DNA of 64,000 nucleotides from Paludisphaera soli (GCF_011064595.1 NZ_JAALJI010000002.1:496001-560000), one strand, 5' to 3'. Positions 1-11,292 are shown, counted from the first letter of the stretch. Numbers and translations: made by a program. Notes: generated by a model not told the origin, from the sequence alone.

Positions 1-606
1 CCAGCCGACCCGATCTCCGGCCTGGAGGAGGCCGACGGCGAGCATCGTCCGATGGTCATCAGGACCGCCGCAGTTCCAGGCCTCGCGGAGGAAGGCGAGC
101 CGCTCCCCCTCGTCCAGCAGGACTCCGTTGGTCAGGCCGAAGAAAGCCACGTTGCGACGGCCCTGGTCGCCGTGCCGGAACCATTCGTGGAAGCGGGCGA
201 CGAGCGCCTCGTCCTTCGTCACGGCGAGGCGGACGGCGGCCGCCGACCAGCGGAACTCGTCCGGGTGGTCGAGCAGCGAACGCAGCTTCTCCCCAATCGC
301 CGCGACTTCGGCCGGCGCGTGGCGGATCGCGATCTCGGCCAGCTCGGGATCGGGGTCGTCGATCAGCGCGAGCAGGAGCGAGGAGTCTTCAAGCACCCGC
401 CGGCCGAGCGCGGCGATCAAAGCCATCCGACGCCCCTCGGCGGGGGCGGACGGGTCGCGGAGGGTCGCCAGCAGCGACGCGTCGTCGGCCCTCCTCGCCG
501 CTTCAAGCGCCCGATTCGCCCGGTCGCAGTCCTCCTGGCAGCGGCGACGGGACTCGGCCGCCTTCGCCAGCGTGATCTGCTCCTGCTCGGACAGGGGCGT
601 GGGCAT
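1..606 (-). CDS. HEAT-repeat-like hypothetical protein, C-terminus cut by window edge
   Basis: An open frame of 202 codons starts at the ATG whose complement lies at 604-606 and runs off the left edge. A ribosome binding site (CAGGAG) sits about 8 nt upstream. The protein begins MPTPLSEQEQITLAKAAES and is rich in Ala, Arg, Leu and Glu, with short alpha-helical segments such as ALIDDPDPELAEIAIRHAP that resemble HEAT-like repeats. Codon third positions are strongly GC, as in neighbouring genes. No catalytic motif is visible and I do not recognise a function. It reads away from the repeat at 838-1034. Confidence 0.7.
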   Translation of the reverse strand, partial: MPTPLSEQEQITLAKAAESRRRCQEDCDRANRALEAARRADDASLLATLRDPSAPAEGRRMALIAALGRRVLEDSSLLLALIDDPDPELAEIAIRHAPAEVAAIGEKLRSLLDHPDEFRWSAAAVRLAVTKDEALVARFHEWFRHGDQGRRNVAFFGLTNGVLLDEGERLAFLREAWNCGGPDDHRTMLAVGLLQAGDRVGW

Positions 607-837
607 GGGAGACTCCTGCAACCTTTGGGACGGCCGCTCGGACGCATTGGACGTTCGTAAGATGCCTTCGCGCGATCGTCGGGTCAATCCGCAGCCGGGA
701 CGAGCCGCCGGCCGATCGCGGAGCCTCCCAGGTTACGATGCACCCGGATGGCGGATTACGGACGCGCTGCGAGAGAATCAGGGGGCCCCTAGGAATTTCC
801 ACTGACCGTCACGGATTCTGAGTGGTCATCATGACGG

Positions 838-1034
838 CCTTCCCCCCTGGCGGGGGAAGGTGGCCCGAAGGGCCGGATGAGGGGGGGACGAGCGAGAAGA
901 CTATTGGAGATCCGACCGGTCTTCCCGAGCCCGTCGGCCGTGCGGGCCGAACTTCGAGATCCGCCGCTCCCCGCGAGCGTCCCCCCCTCATCTGACCGCT
1001 GCGCGGTCTGTCTTCCCCCGCCAGGGGGGAAGAC
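838..1034. repeat. MITE-like dispersed repeat with about 50-bp inverted ends (copy 1)
   Basis: The left end (838-890) is two adjacent hairpins, CCTTCCCCCCTGGCGGGGGAAGG and GGCCCGAAGGGCC-like, followed by GGATGAGGGGGGGACG. The right end (978-1034) is the same two-hairpin unit in inverted orientation, with the small hairpin changed to GACCGCTGCGCGGTC. The interior shares patches with copy 2 at 14443-14640. A further partial copy lies at 35655-35782. The rest of 607-1106 has no supported gene. The unit may be a non-autonomous mobile element or a family of bidirectional terminators. Confidence 0.8.
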
Positions 1035-1106
1035 CGTCTTCGTCCACGCCAACTCAAAATCCGCGAGGGTCGGAGTTGGAACAAGCCGAGCGGGAGGATC
1101 TCGATA

Positions 1107-2303
1107 TCAGCGCGGGACGATGCGCCGTTCGAGGCGGAAGACGGCCTGCTGGGCCTCGCGGTCCAGGGGGTTGTTCGCGAGGGCGAGGCGGGACCAGGCG
1201 ACGGCCTCGGGGACGCGGCCGGCGGCGGCGCAGGCGTCGGCGAGGCGGGCGGGGAGGGTCGGGTCGGTCCGCCCTTCCGGGGTGGCGGCGCGGAGGATCA
1301 GGGGGGTGATGGCGTCGTGGCGGTCGGCGGCCTCGAAGGCCCTCGCGGCCCCGTCCGGGTCGCCGGCGAGCCGGAGCGCCGTACCGAGTCCCTGGAGCGA
1401 GCCGCGATCGTGCGGGGCGGCCTCGACGGCCCGGCGATAGGCGCGCACGGCCCCCTCGACGTCGCCCCGCTTGAGGGCGAACCGGCCCCGGGCCGGGGCC
1501 AGGCTCGGCTCGTCGGGCGGGGCGGATCGCAGCAGGCGCTCGGCCTCGTCGTCGTCCTCGCCCTCCAGGGCGAGCATCACGCGGAGGGCGAGCGCCTCGG
1601 AGTCCGAGTCGGGGAGCGAGGCGAGGACCGTCTTCGCCTCCTGCACCTGGTTCATGCGCCTCAGGCCCTCCGCCAGCACCAGCCGCGAGGCGCGGTCGTC
1701 GGGGTCGGCCTCGACGCACTTCGCCAGCGTCAGGCAGTCCTCGCGGGGGCTCCAGGTGGCGTGACGGGCCTTGCCCCAGTGGAGGACCTTCTCGAAGGTC
1801 AGGCCGCCTCGATCCGAGACCGCCAGCATCGCGCGGTCGAATTCGTCCCAGCGATGCTGGAGGTTGAGGATGTAGGCGAGTTCCTCGTACGGCTGGGGCT
1901 CGCGGGGGAGCGCCTCGGCGGCCTTGCGGAAGTGGGCCTCGGCGGCGCGGAGTCGGTGGCGGGCCACCTCGACGCGGCCGGACAGGAGCCGGGCGAGTCC
2001 GCCGAGGTTCGGGTCGTCGAAGATCGCGGCGGCTTCGGCGAGCGCGTCGTCGGCCCGGCCCCGGGCCTCGGCGACCTGGGCCCGGGCCATGTGTTCCATC
2101 GGCGAGGGGGGGCGGACGGCCGCCAGGCGTTCGAGCGCGGCCGCCGCCTCGTCGAGCCGCCCGGCCTGGAAATCGGCCTGCGCCCGCGCCAGGAGGAGCG
2201 CCCGGTCGGGGGGGCGGGACGCCTTCCAGCCCAGGGCGACGGCCGCCGCGACAATCACCGCGACGGCCGCCCAGGCGAGCGACCGGGTCCGGCTCCGCCC
2301 CAT
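1107..2303 (-). CDS. Membrane-anchored tetratricopeptide-repeat protein
   Basis: About 398 residues. One hydrophobic helix near residues 8-25 should anchor the protein in the cytoplasmic membrane. The remainder is a chain of TPR-like helix pairs, for example QADFQAGRLDEAAAALERL and GDVEGAVRAYRRAVEAAP. I chose the ATG at 2303 because an AAGGGGG motif precedes it at good distance; a GTG at 2309 is possible but lies too close to that motif. It follows the small lipoprotein gene by 33 nt and lies downstream of the DUF1559 gene, so the three may be cotranscribed. Its role is probably protein-protein interaction in the cell envelope; the partner is unknown. Confidence 0.8.
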   Translation of the reverse strand: MGRSRTRSLAWAAVAVIVAAAVALGWKASRPPDRALLLARAQADFQAGRLDEAAAALERLAAVRPPSPMEHMARAQVAEARGRADDALAEAAAIFDDPNLGGLARLLSGRVEVARHRLRAAEAHFRKAAEALPREPQPYEELAYILNLQHRWDEFDRAMLAVSDRGGLTFEKVLHWGKARHATWSPREDCLTLAKCVEADPDDRASRLVLAEGLRRMNQVQEAKTVLASLPDSDSEALALRVMLALEGEDDDEAERLLRSAPPDEPSLAPARGRFALKRGDVEGAVRAYRRAVEAAPHDRGSLQGLGTALRLAGDPDGAARAFEAADRHDAITPLILRAATPEGRTDPTLPARLADACAAAGRVPEAVAWSRLALANNPLDREAQQAVFRLERRIVPR

Positions 2304-2336
2304 TTCCACGCCCCCTTCGCCCGTCGCCTCGCGGCC

Positions 2337-2516
2337 TCAGTCCGCCTTCTTGGGGGTCTTGACCTTGGCCGACTTGTTCATCATCTCTTTCATCGCGTCG
2401 AAATCGGCCTGGGTGGGCGCGTTCTCGGACTTGGGGATGTCCGAATCGTCGCCGCAGCCGGGCAGGGCCGCCGCGATCATCGCCGCCAGCAGCGCGGGGA
2501 TCAACTGCTTCCGCAT
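2337..2516 (-). CDS. Small lipoprotein (59 aa)
   Basis: Translation gives a signal peptide MRKQLIPALLAAMIAAALPG followed by Cys, a good lipobox (L-P-G-C), then a short charged tail ending KTPKKAD. The start is set by AAGGAG 7 nt upstream. Signal peptidase II would cleave before the Cys to leave a tail of about 39 residues tethered to the membrane. It lies between the DUF1559 protein and the TPR protein. From memory, small lipoproteins of this type often follow DUF1559 genes in planctomycetes. The function is unknown. Confidence 0.75.
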   Translation of the reverse strand: MRKQLIPALLAAMIAAALPGCGDDSDIPKSENAPTQADFDAMKEMMNKSAKVKTPKKAD

Positions 2517-2571
2517 CGAGAACTCCTTGGTCGGGAGGGTGGTTCGGGCGTCCGCATCCGGGGGGCGCGGC

Positions 2572-2600
2572 GAGGGCCCCGACGCCTCGTCGGGGCCCTC
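2572..2600 (-). terminator. Perfect 13-bp hairpin after the DUF1559 gene
   Basis: Arms at 2572-2584 and 2588-2600 are perfectly complementary with a 3-nt loop (GAGGGCCCCGACG / CGTCGGGGCCCTC). It begins 28 nt past the DUF1559 stop codon on the minus strand. There is no U tract, so it is either a factor-assisted terminator or an mRNA stabiliser that would let the upstream prepilin-like gene be expressed more than the lipoprotein and TPR genes. Confidence 0.6.
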
Positions 2601-2627
2601 GGTCGCGTCGGATGGGGGAGTCTGGGA

Positions 2628-3755
2628 TCAGAGGCTGTCGGAGCTGACGATCTCGCCGCCGGCCCGGGTGCCGATGGCCCACCAGGTGGGGACGCTGATC
2701 GTGTCCTTGATGAACTTGACCGAGCCGTCGGCGAAGGCGACGTTCACGCCGGCGGGGTGGTTGCTGCTGGGGGGCATGCCGTCGTTCGGGTTGCCCCAGC
2801 CCTCGGTATTGCCGTCGGCCTGGTTGTAGCAGCCGGCGGAGTTGGGCGTGAGCCAGTGGTTGTAGGCGTCGTAGATGTACGTCGAGCCGATGTGGCCGGA
2901 GATCCAGAAGTTCCCCTGGGCCGGGGCGAGGCCGCCGTACCCCGCCGTCGTGCCGGGGAGGGCGCGGCAGGTGGTGACGAACTGCAGGGCCGCCTGGGCC
3001 CCGTTCACCCCCTGGTTGGGCGCGAGGTTCAGCCCGCTGGGGAACAGGTAGGTGGACTTCCGCCGCGTGCTGGAGATCGTCACGTTCCGGCCGACCGGCC
3101 CGGTGCCGACGAGGGTCTCGCTGAACATGGCGGTGTTGGACGTGCCGTCCATGAACCCCTCGACGCCGAACGACGAGCAGTTGCTGTTCTGGAGGCCGTC
3201 GGCCGTGGTGAAGCCGGGACGGTCGCCGGGGTCGCTGCGCAGCGGCGTCAGGGCGCCGTCGAAGACGGCGACCGTGGCCGGTCCGCCCCCGTTGGCCACG
3301 TAGCTCTTCCAGCCCCACTGGTTGGTGGGGACCCGGATGTTCTCCGAGGGGCAGGTCATCGACCCGACCATCGTCCGCAGCACGGTGGTATTCGAGGCCG
3401 TGGTGCCGTTCCCCGCGCCGAACTGCCAGTTCAGGGCGTTGTACAGCGGCGCCTGCTCGATCTGCGACAGCAGCGACGCCGTCCAGTCCAGCGGCCAGTG
3501 GTCGGCCATCCCCAGGTCGAACGTGGCCCCGATGCGGTTCTGCACCAGCGGCGGGAAGCAGTTCTGCTGCGAGAGGTAGTTGTGGGCGGCCAGGCCGATC
3601 TGCTTCAGGTTGTTCACGCACTGGGCGCGGCGGGCGGCTTCGCGAGCCGACTGCACGGCGGGCAGGAGCAAGGCGATCAGCACGGCGATGATGGCGATGA
3701 CCACCAGCAGTTCGATCAGCGTGAAGCCGCGCGGCCGCGAGGCGATGGGACGCAT
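2628..3755 (-). CDS. DUF1559 domain protein with type IV prepilin-like N-terminus
   Basis: 375 residues. The N-terminus [19 protein letters not shown] carries the prepilin peptidase motif G-F-T-L-I-E-L followed by a hydrophobic helix (about residues 13-34). The next segment ([20 protein letters not shown]) and the C-terminal [17 protein letters not shown] are typical of the planctomycete-expanded DUF1559 (SBP_bac_10-type) family. The start is supported by GGAGGA 8 nt upstream. The product is presumably processed and displayed in the periplasm or as a pseudopilin; the exact role of the family is not established. A strong hairpin follows the gene, then a lipoprotein and a TPR protein. Confidence 0.93.
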   Translation of the reverse strand: MRPIASRPRGFTLIELLVVIAIIAVLIALLLPAVQSAREAARRAQCVNNLKQIGLAAHNYLSQQNCFPPLVQNRIGATFDLGMADHWPLDWTASLLSQIEQAPLYNALNWQFGAGNGTTASNTTVLRTMVGSMTCPSENIRVPTNQWGWKSYVANGGGPATVAVFDGALTPLRSDPGDRPGFTTADGLQNSNCSSFGVEGFMDGTSNTAMFSETLVGTGPVGRNVTISSTRRKSTYLFPSGLNLAPNQGVNGAQAALQFVTTCRALPGTTAGYGGLAPAQGNFWISGHIGSTYIYDAYNHWLTPNSAGCYNQADGNTEGWGNPNDGMPPSSNHPAGVNVAFADGSVKFIKDTISVPTWWAIGTRAGGEIVSSDSL

Positions 3756-4228
3756 GAAGTCTGTCCTCCGGGAGAGCAGAGATGAGACCTTCGGGCGATG
3801 ACGAGGCCTCAGCCTCATTTCGTAATCATGTGAGCCGGGATTCTATCTCATCGGCGGAAAGCCTGTCGAGCTTAAACAGCCCTTCGCCGACGTCGTCATT
3901 CCGACAGGATTTAGGCGTCGACGAGCCGCACGGTCGGCCCTGCATTCCCGCGACGACGCGGAAAATAGCGTATCTACTAATTTCTTAATTCATCAGACAA
4001 CATCCGATTCGATCATCAACCCATGCTCGACGGGCGTCCCGCGCGGCGGCGGTCGCAAGGTCGGCCGTCAGGGGCGATCGGGGCGCACGGGAGTCGAGGC
4101 GCCGGAGGAGTCGGGGCGGGGGCTGGCGGGAAGGGAGAGGCCGGGTCGCGGCCCCCGGCCGCACCGGGTACGAGCGCCCGGCGGTGCGGCGGGGGGCTGG
4201 CGATCGAAGAGGGGTGACGTGGGGCGGG
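3756..4228. other. Intergenic region, no gene seen
   Basis: 473 nt between the DUF1559 start and the Dps stop codon. The part at 3960-4020 is clearly AT-richer than the surroundings and could hold the DUF1559 promoter on the minus strand (a weak TTGTCT / TAGATA pair with 18-nt spacing). No open frame here has convincing coding character. Confidence 0.5.
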
Positions 4229-4846
4229 TCAGCTCGCGTGGGGGCCGAAGGGGGTGTCGACGAGGTGTTCGACGAGGAACCAGACCTGCAGCTCGCCGGT
4301 GCGGACGACGTCGGAGACGAGGAGGTCGTTGGTGCCGTCGTCCCCGTGGTCGGCGGCCTTGCGGGCGGCGTCGCGGGCGTCGGTCAGGATCAGCTCGTGG
4401 GCCTGGAGCAGGCGGGAGAGCATGGTCGGGACCTCCTCGCAACCGTCGGGCGGGCGGGGGATGCGGGTCAGCTCGGCGACGTGGCGGGGGTCGCCGACGG
4501 CGATCCCGCCCAGCGTCTGGATGCGCTCGGCGACCTCGTCGACGAGCTTGAGCTGCTCCTCGGCGTGCTTGTCCAGCAGCAGGTGGAGCTGATAGAAGGT
4601 GGGCCCGCGCATCAACCAGTGGTGCTTCTTGTAGAGCGAGAAGAGGATCTGGGTGTCGGCGAGCACCTGATTGAGGCGCCGGCAGGACTCCATGCGGGCG
4701 TCGTGGGAGAGGCCCAGCAGGAACTGGCGGACGGTCCCGAACTTCTGGATCTCGCCGCCGCCGACGTGGATCCGGGGCTGGCTGGGCTGCTGAGTCGACT
4801 TGTCCTGAGCCTGGACCTCGCCGGGCTTCTTCGTGGCGACTGACAT
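4229..4846 (-). CDS. dps: Dps-family ferritin-like DNA protection protein
   Basis: 205 residues. The motif around residues 75-114 (HHWLMRGPTFYQLHLLLDKH and following EEQLKLVDEVAERIQTLGG) is the Dps signature. His76, His88, Asp92, Asp103 and Glu107 have exactly the spacing of the intersubunit ferroxidase ligands in known Dps proteins. The protein should oxidise and store iron using peroxide and may bind DNA in the cytoplasm. The N-terminal 30 residues are polar, lysine- and glutamine-containing, as in DNA-binding Dps tails. It stands alone, 183 nt from the sigma-54 regulator downstream on the map. Confidence 0.93.
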   Translation of the reverse strand: MSVATKKPGEVQAQDKSTQQPSQPRIHVGGGEIQKFGTVRQFLLGLSHDARMESCRRLNQVLADTQILFSLYKKHHWLMRGPTFYQLHLLLDKHAEEQLKLVDEVAERIQTLGGIAVGDPRHVAELTRIPRPPDGCEEVPTMLSRLLQAHELILTDARDAARKAADHGDDGTNDLLVSDVVRTGELQVWFLVEHLVDTPFGPHAS

Positions 4847-5029
4847 GATGCGACCTCGCGTGAGGGCCGGCCGTCCCGACGGGGACGGTTCGAGGGGGGC
4901 CGTCGAAGGGACCGGCCCCGAAATCCCGATGAGGGATCTTTCGCGCGAGCCACGCGCCGATCAAGGCGCGGCCGGTCGAGGTGCCGCGAGGCTTCCCGGC
5001 GGGCGGGCAGCTTTGCCCGCGCCGACGGC

Positions 5030-6499
<1,470 letters not shown>

Positions 6500-6630
6500 G
6501 CTCCCCCCCTCGGCGGACTCCGTCGCCCCGCGCGGGCGTCTCGAATTGGTATTCTATTCGCAGGAGAGCCTCTCGATCCAGGAGGCCGGGGCCCGAGCCG
6601 GGCCCGGCCGACCGCCGCCGGGGCCGCGCC

Positions 6631-9087
6631 ATGACCCAGATCGACCCGGACCGAGCCGCCCGCAAACGCCGGCGCGCCGCGGAGGAGCTTCGCGAGAGCG
6701 AGGCGCGATTCCGCGGCACGTTCGAGAACGCGGCCGTCGGCCTCGCCCACACCGACCTCCGGGGCCGCTGGCTGCGCGTCAACCAGACCTTCTGCGCCAT
6801 CGTCGGCCGCGACCGCGACGAGCTGCTCGGCCGCCCCTTCAGCGACATCACCCACCCCGAGGACCAGGACCTCGGCCCGGCCGACTTCGGCCGCCTCGTC
6901 CGGGGCGAGCGGGGGCCGTACTCGGTCGAGAAGCGCTACGTCCGGGCCGACGGCGGCATCGTCTGGGTGAAGCTCTACATATCGCTCCAGCGCGACGAAC
7001 GGGGGGCCCCGGCGTACGTCATCGCCGTCCTGGAGGACGTCGGCGAGCGCAAGCGGCTGGAGGCCGAGCTGCGGCGGGCCAAGGAGGAGGCCGAGGCGGC
7101 CAATCGCGCCAAGGACGAGTTCCTGGCCAACGTCAGCCACGAGATCCGCACCCCGCTCAACGCCATCCTGGGGATGACCGAGCTGGCGCTGGAGACCCCC
7201 CTGACCGAGGACCAGCGGCAGTGCCTCAAGACGGTGCGGTCGGCGGCCGACGGCCTGGTCCGGATCGTCGACGACGTGCTCGACTACGCCAAGATCGCCG
7301 CCGGCAAGCTGGAGGTGGACGCCTCGGAGTTCTCGCTCCGCGCCGCCGTGGGGGACGTGCTGCGGTTCCTGGGCCCTCGGGCCCACGCCAAGCGGCTGGA
7401 CCTCGTCTCCCAGGTCCGCGAGGAGGTGCCCGACGCCCTGATCGGCGACGTGGGCCGGTTCCGCCAGGTGCTGCTGAACCTCGTCGCCAACGCCGTGAAG
7501 TTCACCGAGGAAGGCGAGGTCTTCGTCCTGGTCGAACGCGACGACGGCCCGGCCTCGGACGCCGACGTGGGGCTGCGGGTGAAGGTGAGCGACACCGGCA
7601 TCGGCATCCCGGCGAACGAGCAGGAGCGGATCTTCCGCGCGTTCGAGCAGGAGGACGCGTCGACGACCCGGCGGTTCGGCGGCACGGGCCTGGGGCTGAC
7701 GATCGCGGCGAGGCTGGCCGCGCTCATGGGGGGCGGGATCGCCGTGGAGAGCGAGCCGGGGCGGGGCAGCACGTTCACGCTGGCCGTCCGGTTCGCGGCC
7801 AAGCCCGGCCCCCCCCGGCTCGTCGGCGAGCCCCCCGCCCTGCCCCGAGGCCGGTCGGTCCTGGTGGTGGACGACAACGAGACGACCCGCCGCGTGCTGG
7901 AAGGCTGGCTGTCCGGCTGGGGCCTGGAGGTGGCGACGGCCGGCGACGGCATGGCGGCGCTCGACGCCCTCTGGCGCGGGGCCGCCCGGGGCCGCCGGCC
8001 CGACGTGGTGCTGCTCGACGCCCGCATGCCCGACGTCGACGGCCTCGACCTGGCGGCGAAGGTCCGCGCCAGCGACGAGCTGGCGGGCGTCCCGCTCGTC
8101 ATGATGACGACCGGCGACGAACCGGGGGACCAGGCCCGGGGCCGCGAGCTGCACGTCGCCGCCCGCCTGCTCAAGCCGATCCGCCAGGACGAGCTGCTGC
8201 AGGCCCTCCGCGCGGCGTTCGAATCCGGCCCTCCCGCCGCCCTGGCCCGGGCCGCCGGACCCGCGACGGCCGGCGAGCCCGCCGGGCCCCCTCGGCCCGG
8301 CGCGCGGCCGACGATCCTGATCGCCGAGGACGACGAGTTCAACTCCCGGTTCCTCGTCCGCCTGCTGGAGCGCCGGGGCTGCGCCGTCAGGCTGGCCGGC
8401 GACGGCCGCGAGGCGATCGCGCTGGCGCTCGACGCCTCGCGGCCGTTCGACCTGATGCTGCTGGACGTCCACATGCCCGAGGTCGACGGCTTCGGCGTGG
8501 TCCGGGCCATCCGCGAGGCCGAGGCCGCGCGCGGCGACGGCCGCCGGCTGCCGATCGCCGCCCTGACGGCCCGCTCCCGCCGGGGCGACCGCGAGCTTTG
8601 CCTGGCGGCCGGCATGGACGACTACCTGACCAAGCCGGTGCGCACCGACCGGCTGTTCGCCGCCGTCGACCGCCTGGCGAAGACGGCCGACGACCCGATC
8701 GACCCGGCCCCCCTGCTGGCCGCCTGCGGCGGCGACGCCGAACTGCTGGCCGGGCTCTGCCGCGACTTCCGAGCCCTGGCCCCCTCGCGGGTCGACGCCG
8801 CCCGCGCGGCGCTGCGGCGGGGCGACGCCCCCGGGCTGCGGTCGGCCGCGCACAAGCTCGCCGGGATGATCGCCGTCTTCTCCACCTCCGCCTGCGAGCT
8901 GGCCCTGGGCCTCGAAGCCGCCGCCGCCGACCGCCGGCTCGACGACGCCCGACCGGCCTTCGAACGACTCGAAGCCGCCGTCGCCGCCCTGACCGTTCGC
9001 GTCGACCGCGTGACCCTGGAGTCGCTGCGCGCCGTCGCGCCGCGTACTTCGACGGACCTCCCGCCCGCCCCAGCCCCCCGGAGCTGA
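6631..9087 (+). CDS. Soluble hybrid histidine kinase: PAS, HisKA, HATPase, two receivers, HPt
   Basis: 818 residues with no transmembrane segment, so it is probably cytoplasmic. Order: PAS with PAC motif (about 20-140), HisKA with phospho-His170 ([11 protein letters not shown]), HATPase with N-box Asn283/Asn287 and glycine boxes (DTGIGIP, GGTGLGL), receiver 1 (Asp463), receiver 2 (Asp612, Lys668) and a C-terminal HPt domain with His741 (SAAHKLAGM). This is the BarA/ArcB-like phosphorelay layout. The HPt would pass phosphate to a separate regulator; the divergent NtrC-type gene is the obvious candidate, but that is inference. The lipase gene follows after 4 nt. Confidence 0.94.
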   Translation: MTQIDPDRAARKRRRAAEELRESEARFRGTFENAAVGLAHTDLRGRWLRVNQTFCAIVGRDRDELLGRPFSDITHPEDQDLGPADFGRLVRGERGPYSVEKRYVRADGGIVWVKLYISLQRDERGAPAYVIAVLEDVGERKRLEAELRRAKEEAEAANRAKDEFLANVSHEIRTPLNAILGMTELALETPLTEDQRQCLKTVRSAADGLVRIVDDVLDYAKIAAGKLEVDASEFSLRAAVGDVLRFLGPRAHAKRLDLVSQVREEVPDALIGDVGRFRQVLLNLVANAVKFTEEGEVFVLVERDDGPASDADVGLRVKVSDTGIGIPANEQERIFRAFEQEDASTTRRFGGTGLGLTIAARLAALMGGGIAVESEPGRGSTFTLAVRFAAKPGPPRLVGEPPALPRGRSVLVVDDNETTRRVLEGWLSGWGLEVATAGDGMAALDALWRGAARGRRPDVVLLDARMPDVDGLDLAAKVRASDELAGVPLVMMTTGDEPGDQARGRELHVAARLLKPIRQDELLQALRAAFESGPPAALARAAGPATAGEPAGPPRPGARPTILIAEDDEFNSRFLVRLLERRGCAVRLAGDGREAIALALDASRPFDLMLLDVHMPEVDGFGVVRAIREAEAARGDGRRLPIAALTARSRRGDRELCLAAGMDDYLTKPVRTDRLFAAVDRLAKTADDPIDPAPLLAACGGDAELLAGLCRDFRALAPSRVDAARAALRRGDAPGLRSAAHKLAGMIAVFSTSACELALGLEAAAADRRLDDARPAFERLEAAVAALTVRVDRVTLESLRAVAPRTSTDLPPAPAPRS

Positions 9088-9091
9088 CGCC

Positions 9092-10111
9092 TTGGCACTC
9101 CCGGACCGCCCGCCCCCGCGCGAGACCCTCGAAGGGCTCACCCCGCCGGCCGCCGACTTCCCCTATTTCGCCTTCGCCGACCGAGTCCGCTTCGAGCCCC
9201 ACGCGCGGGCCTCCGTCCGCTCGGACTCCGGCGGGTTCGTCGACGCCAACGCCTGGTGGCTCGCCGACGCAGCGATGCTCGCCTACGGCGACGCTGGGTG
9301 TATCGCCGAGCGGTTCGCCGAATCCCCCCTGCCCGGCCTGGGCTGGACGGTCCTCGCCCCCCGCGAGGACGACGACGCGGACTCCCGGGCCCTGGTCCTC
9401 GACGGCCCCGAGGCGCTCGTGGTGGTCTTCCGGGGGACGCGCGTGCCCGTGCCGGACCTGGACCCGAAGGAGCCGCTCGGCCTCGTCGACTGGATCCTGG
9501 GGAACGAGGACCTCAAGATCGACGGCCGCTTCCTGCCCGCCGCTCGCGACGCCGGGGGCCGGGTCCACGCCGGGTTCCTGGGCGCCTTCGAAGCGATCAG
9601 CGACCGTCTCGACGAGTTCGTCGCGGCGAGGCGTCCGGACCAGAGGCTCTGGCTGGCCGGCCACAGCCTGGGCGGGGCGCTCGCCGTGCTGGCGGCCTCG
9701 CACTTGCGCGAGCGGGCCGTCGAGGGGATCTACACCTACGGCGCGCCCCGCGTCGGCGACGCCGAGTTCGTCGCCACGGTGCCGACCTGCATCCACCGGC
9801 GATTCGTCCACCGCGACGACCTGATCCCCGCCATCCCCCCCGCCTGGCCGCTGGGGTATCGCGACGCCGGCGAGCGCATCCCCGTCCCCGGCGCGTCCCC
9901 TCGCCGGCTCCGGCGGGAGTGGAGCGAGAGCTTCCAGGCTCTCGCCGCCGCGGTCCGTCTCTCCATCCAGCAGGGCCGACCGGCCGTCGGCGAGGCCCCC
10001 CTGCTCGTCCGGGGCCTCGCCGACCACGCCCCGATCCACTACGCCACCCTGCTCTGGAACGCCGTGGCGGCGGGGCGCGCGGAGTCGTCGGATCACGCCG
10101 CCGGGGGTTGA
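9092..10111 (+). CDS. Class 3 lipase-like alpha/beta hydrolase
   Basis: 339 residues. The nucleophile elbow GHSLGG places the catalytic Ser at 192. VVVFRGT (about 110-116) is the usual oxyanion strand of lipase_3 proteins, and Asp242/243 (HRDDLIPAIPP) with His312 or His316 (DHAPIHY) complete a plausible triad. No signal peptide is visible, so it may act in the cytoplasm. The start is a TTG 4 nt after the kinase stop with GGAG about 9 nt upstream, which implies translational coupling. Its 3-prime end overlaps the convergent serine hydrolase gene by 19 nt. Substrate unknown. Confidence 0.88.
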   Translation: MALPDRPPPRETLEGLTPPAADFPYFAFADRVRFEPHARASVRSDSGGFVDANAWWLADAAMLAYGDAGCIAERFAESPLPGLGWTVLAPREDDDADSRALVLDGPEALVVVFRGTRVPVPDLDPKEPLGLVDWILGNEDLKIDGRFLPAARDAGGRVHAGFLGAFEAISDRLDEFVAARRPDQRLWLAGHSLGGALAVLAASHLRERAVEGIYTYGAPRVGDAEFVATVPTCIHRRFVHRDDLIPAIPPAWPLGYRDAGERIPVPGASPRRLRREWSESFQALAAAVRLSIQQGRPAVGEAPLLVRGLADHAPIHYATLLWNAVAAGRAESSDHAAGG

Positions 10112-11205
10112 TCCAGCTCGCCCAGCAGCCTCATGGCGAGGGTCATCACGTCGGCCCATTCGGAGTTGCTCATCACGGCGATCCCGCGGCGGCCGGCGGG
10201 GTCGAGGATGAGGGCGGTGCGGGCCTTCTGCTGGCTGCCGTCGTGGCCGACCCACTTCGTCCCGTCCGGCCGATCGATCACGAAGAAACCGGAGGCGTAG
10301 GGCTTCGCGCCGGCCGGGTCGGCGGGCTTCACGACGGTCCACATCGCCCGCTCGCTCGCCTCGGAGACCAGCTTGCGATCGATCAGGCCGACGCCGAACC
10401 GCGCGAGGTCGACGGCCGTCGACGTGAACCCGCCGCCGCCGAGCTTCCAGCTCACGTCCTGGACCTGGTCGTCTGGCCTCCGCTCGTGGGCGTCGGCCTT
10501 CCCCATGTAGCCGGCCGCGCGGTTCGGGATCTCCTCCCACTGATAGTCGGGGCGGAAGCTCGCCATGCCGAGCGGTTCGGCGATCCGCTCGCGGACCTGA
10601 TCCGCGTACCGCTGCTTCCCCGCCCGCTCGACCACGGCGCTCAGCAGGACGAACCCGTGGGTCGAGTACGCGTACCTCTCCCCCGGCCGGTTGACGAGGG
10701 GCGAGTCCTTGAAGTGGTCGAGAGCGACGATCACGTCGGCGAACGGGTGGGGGTCGGCATAGGACCGCTCGGTCTTCACGACGGGGCCGTTCGCGTAGTG
10801 GACGATCCCCCCCTGGTGCCGCAGCAGTTGGCGAGGGGTGATGACGACCCCCTTGTCGGGGAACTCGGGGACGTAGCTGCGGACTTCGGCGTCCAGGTCG
10901 AGCAGCCCCTTCTCGACGAGCTGGAAGGCGGCCACGGCCGTGACCGGCTTGGAGATGGACGCCCAGCGGAACTGGGTGACGGCCGGGTCGACGGCCACGC
11001 CCGCCTCGCGGTCGGCGAAGCCGTAGCCCTTCGACCACGCGACCTGCCCCCCGTCGATCGCCACGACCGCCGCGCCGACGAGCCGCTGCTTCGCGATCTC
11101 CGCCGTCGCGACGGAATCGACTTTCGCGAGCCGGGCGTCGATTGCGGCCTGGGCGGACGCGACTGCGGGGACGAGCAGGAACAGCAGGGCGAAGGAACGG
11201 CGCAT
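10093..11205 (-). CDS. Secreted serine hydrolase of the beta-lactamase / class C family
   Basis: 370 residues with a signal peptide (MRRSFALLFLLVPAVASAQA, cleavage after about residue 18-20). The catalytic SxxK motif is Ser83-Ile-Ser-Lys86, the second motif is Tyr180-Ser-Thr, and HDG in WVGHDGSQQ replaces the KTG box. This pattern matches the broad family of class C beta-lactamase-like esterases and D-aminopeptidases rather than a proven antibiotic-resistance enzyme. Expected location is the periplasm or outer surface. The start codon is followed by a typical export sequence and the upstream intergenic region is 155 nt. Confidence 0.9.
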   Translation of the reverse strand: MRRSFALLFLLVPAVASAQAAIDARLAKVDSVATAEIAKQRLVGAAVVAIDGGQVAWSKGYGFADREAGVAVDPAVTQFRWASISKPVTAVAAFQLVEKGLLDLDAEVRSYVPEFPDKGVVITPRQLLRHQGGIVHYANGPVVKTERSYADPHPFADVIVALDHFKDSPLVNRPGERYAYSTHGFVLLSAVVERAGKQRYADQVRERIAEPLGMASFRPDYQWEEIPNRAAGYMGKADAHERRPDDQVQDVSWKLGGGGFTSTAVDLARFGVGLIDRKLVSEASERAMWTVVKPADPAGAKPYASGFFVIDRPDGTKWVGHDGSQQKARTALILDPAGRRGIAVMSNSEWADVMTLAMRLLGELDQPPAA

Positions 11206-11292
11206 GGCGACTCCGCGAGAAGATCCGGACGGCTGGAACGGGACTCTCTGGAGTCAAGTTCGCCCGGTCGTCGCGAATCTTTAGCGGGGTGG

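Noticed and set aside
52-805. Long plus-strand open frames at the left edge
   Set aside because: They lie opposite the minus-strand gene at 1-606, which has a good ribosome binding site and plausible protein composition; the plus frames are Arg/Gly/Pro-rich shadows.
789-1440. Open frames reading through the repeat (LPPPGGK, RPFGPPSPARGEG)
   Set aside because: These peptides are translations of the dispersed hairpin repeat, not conserved proteins.
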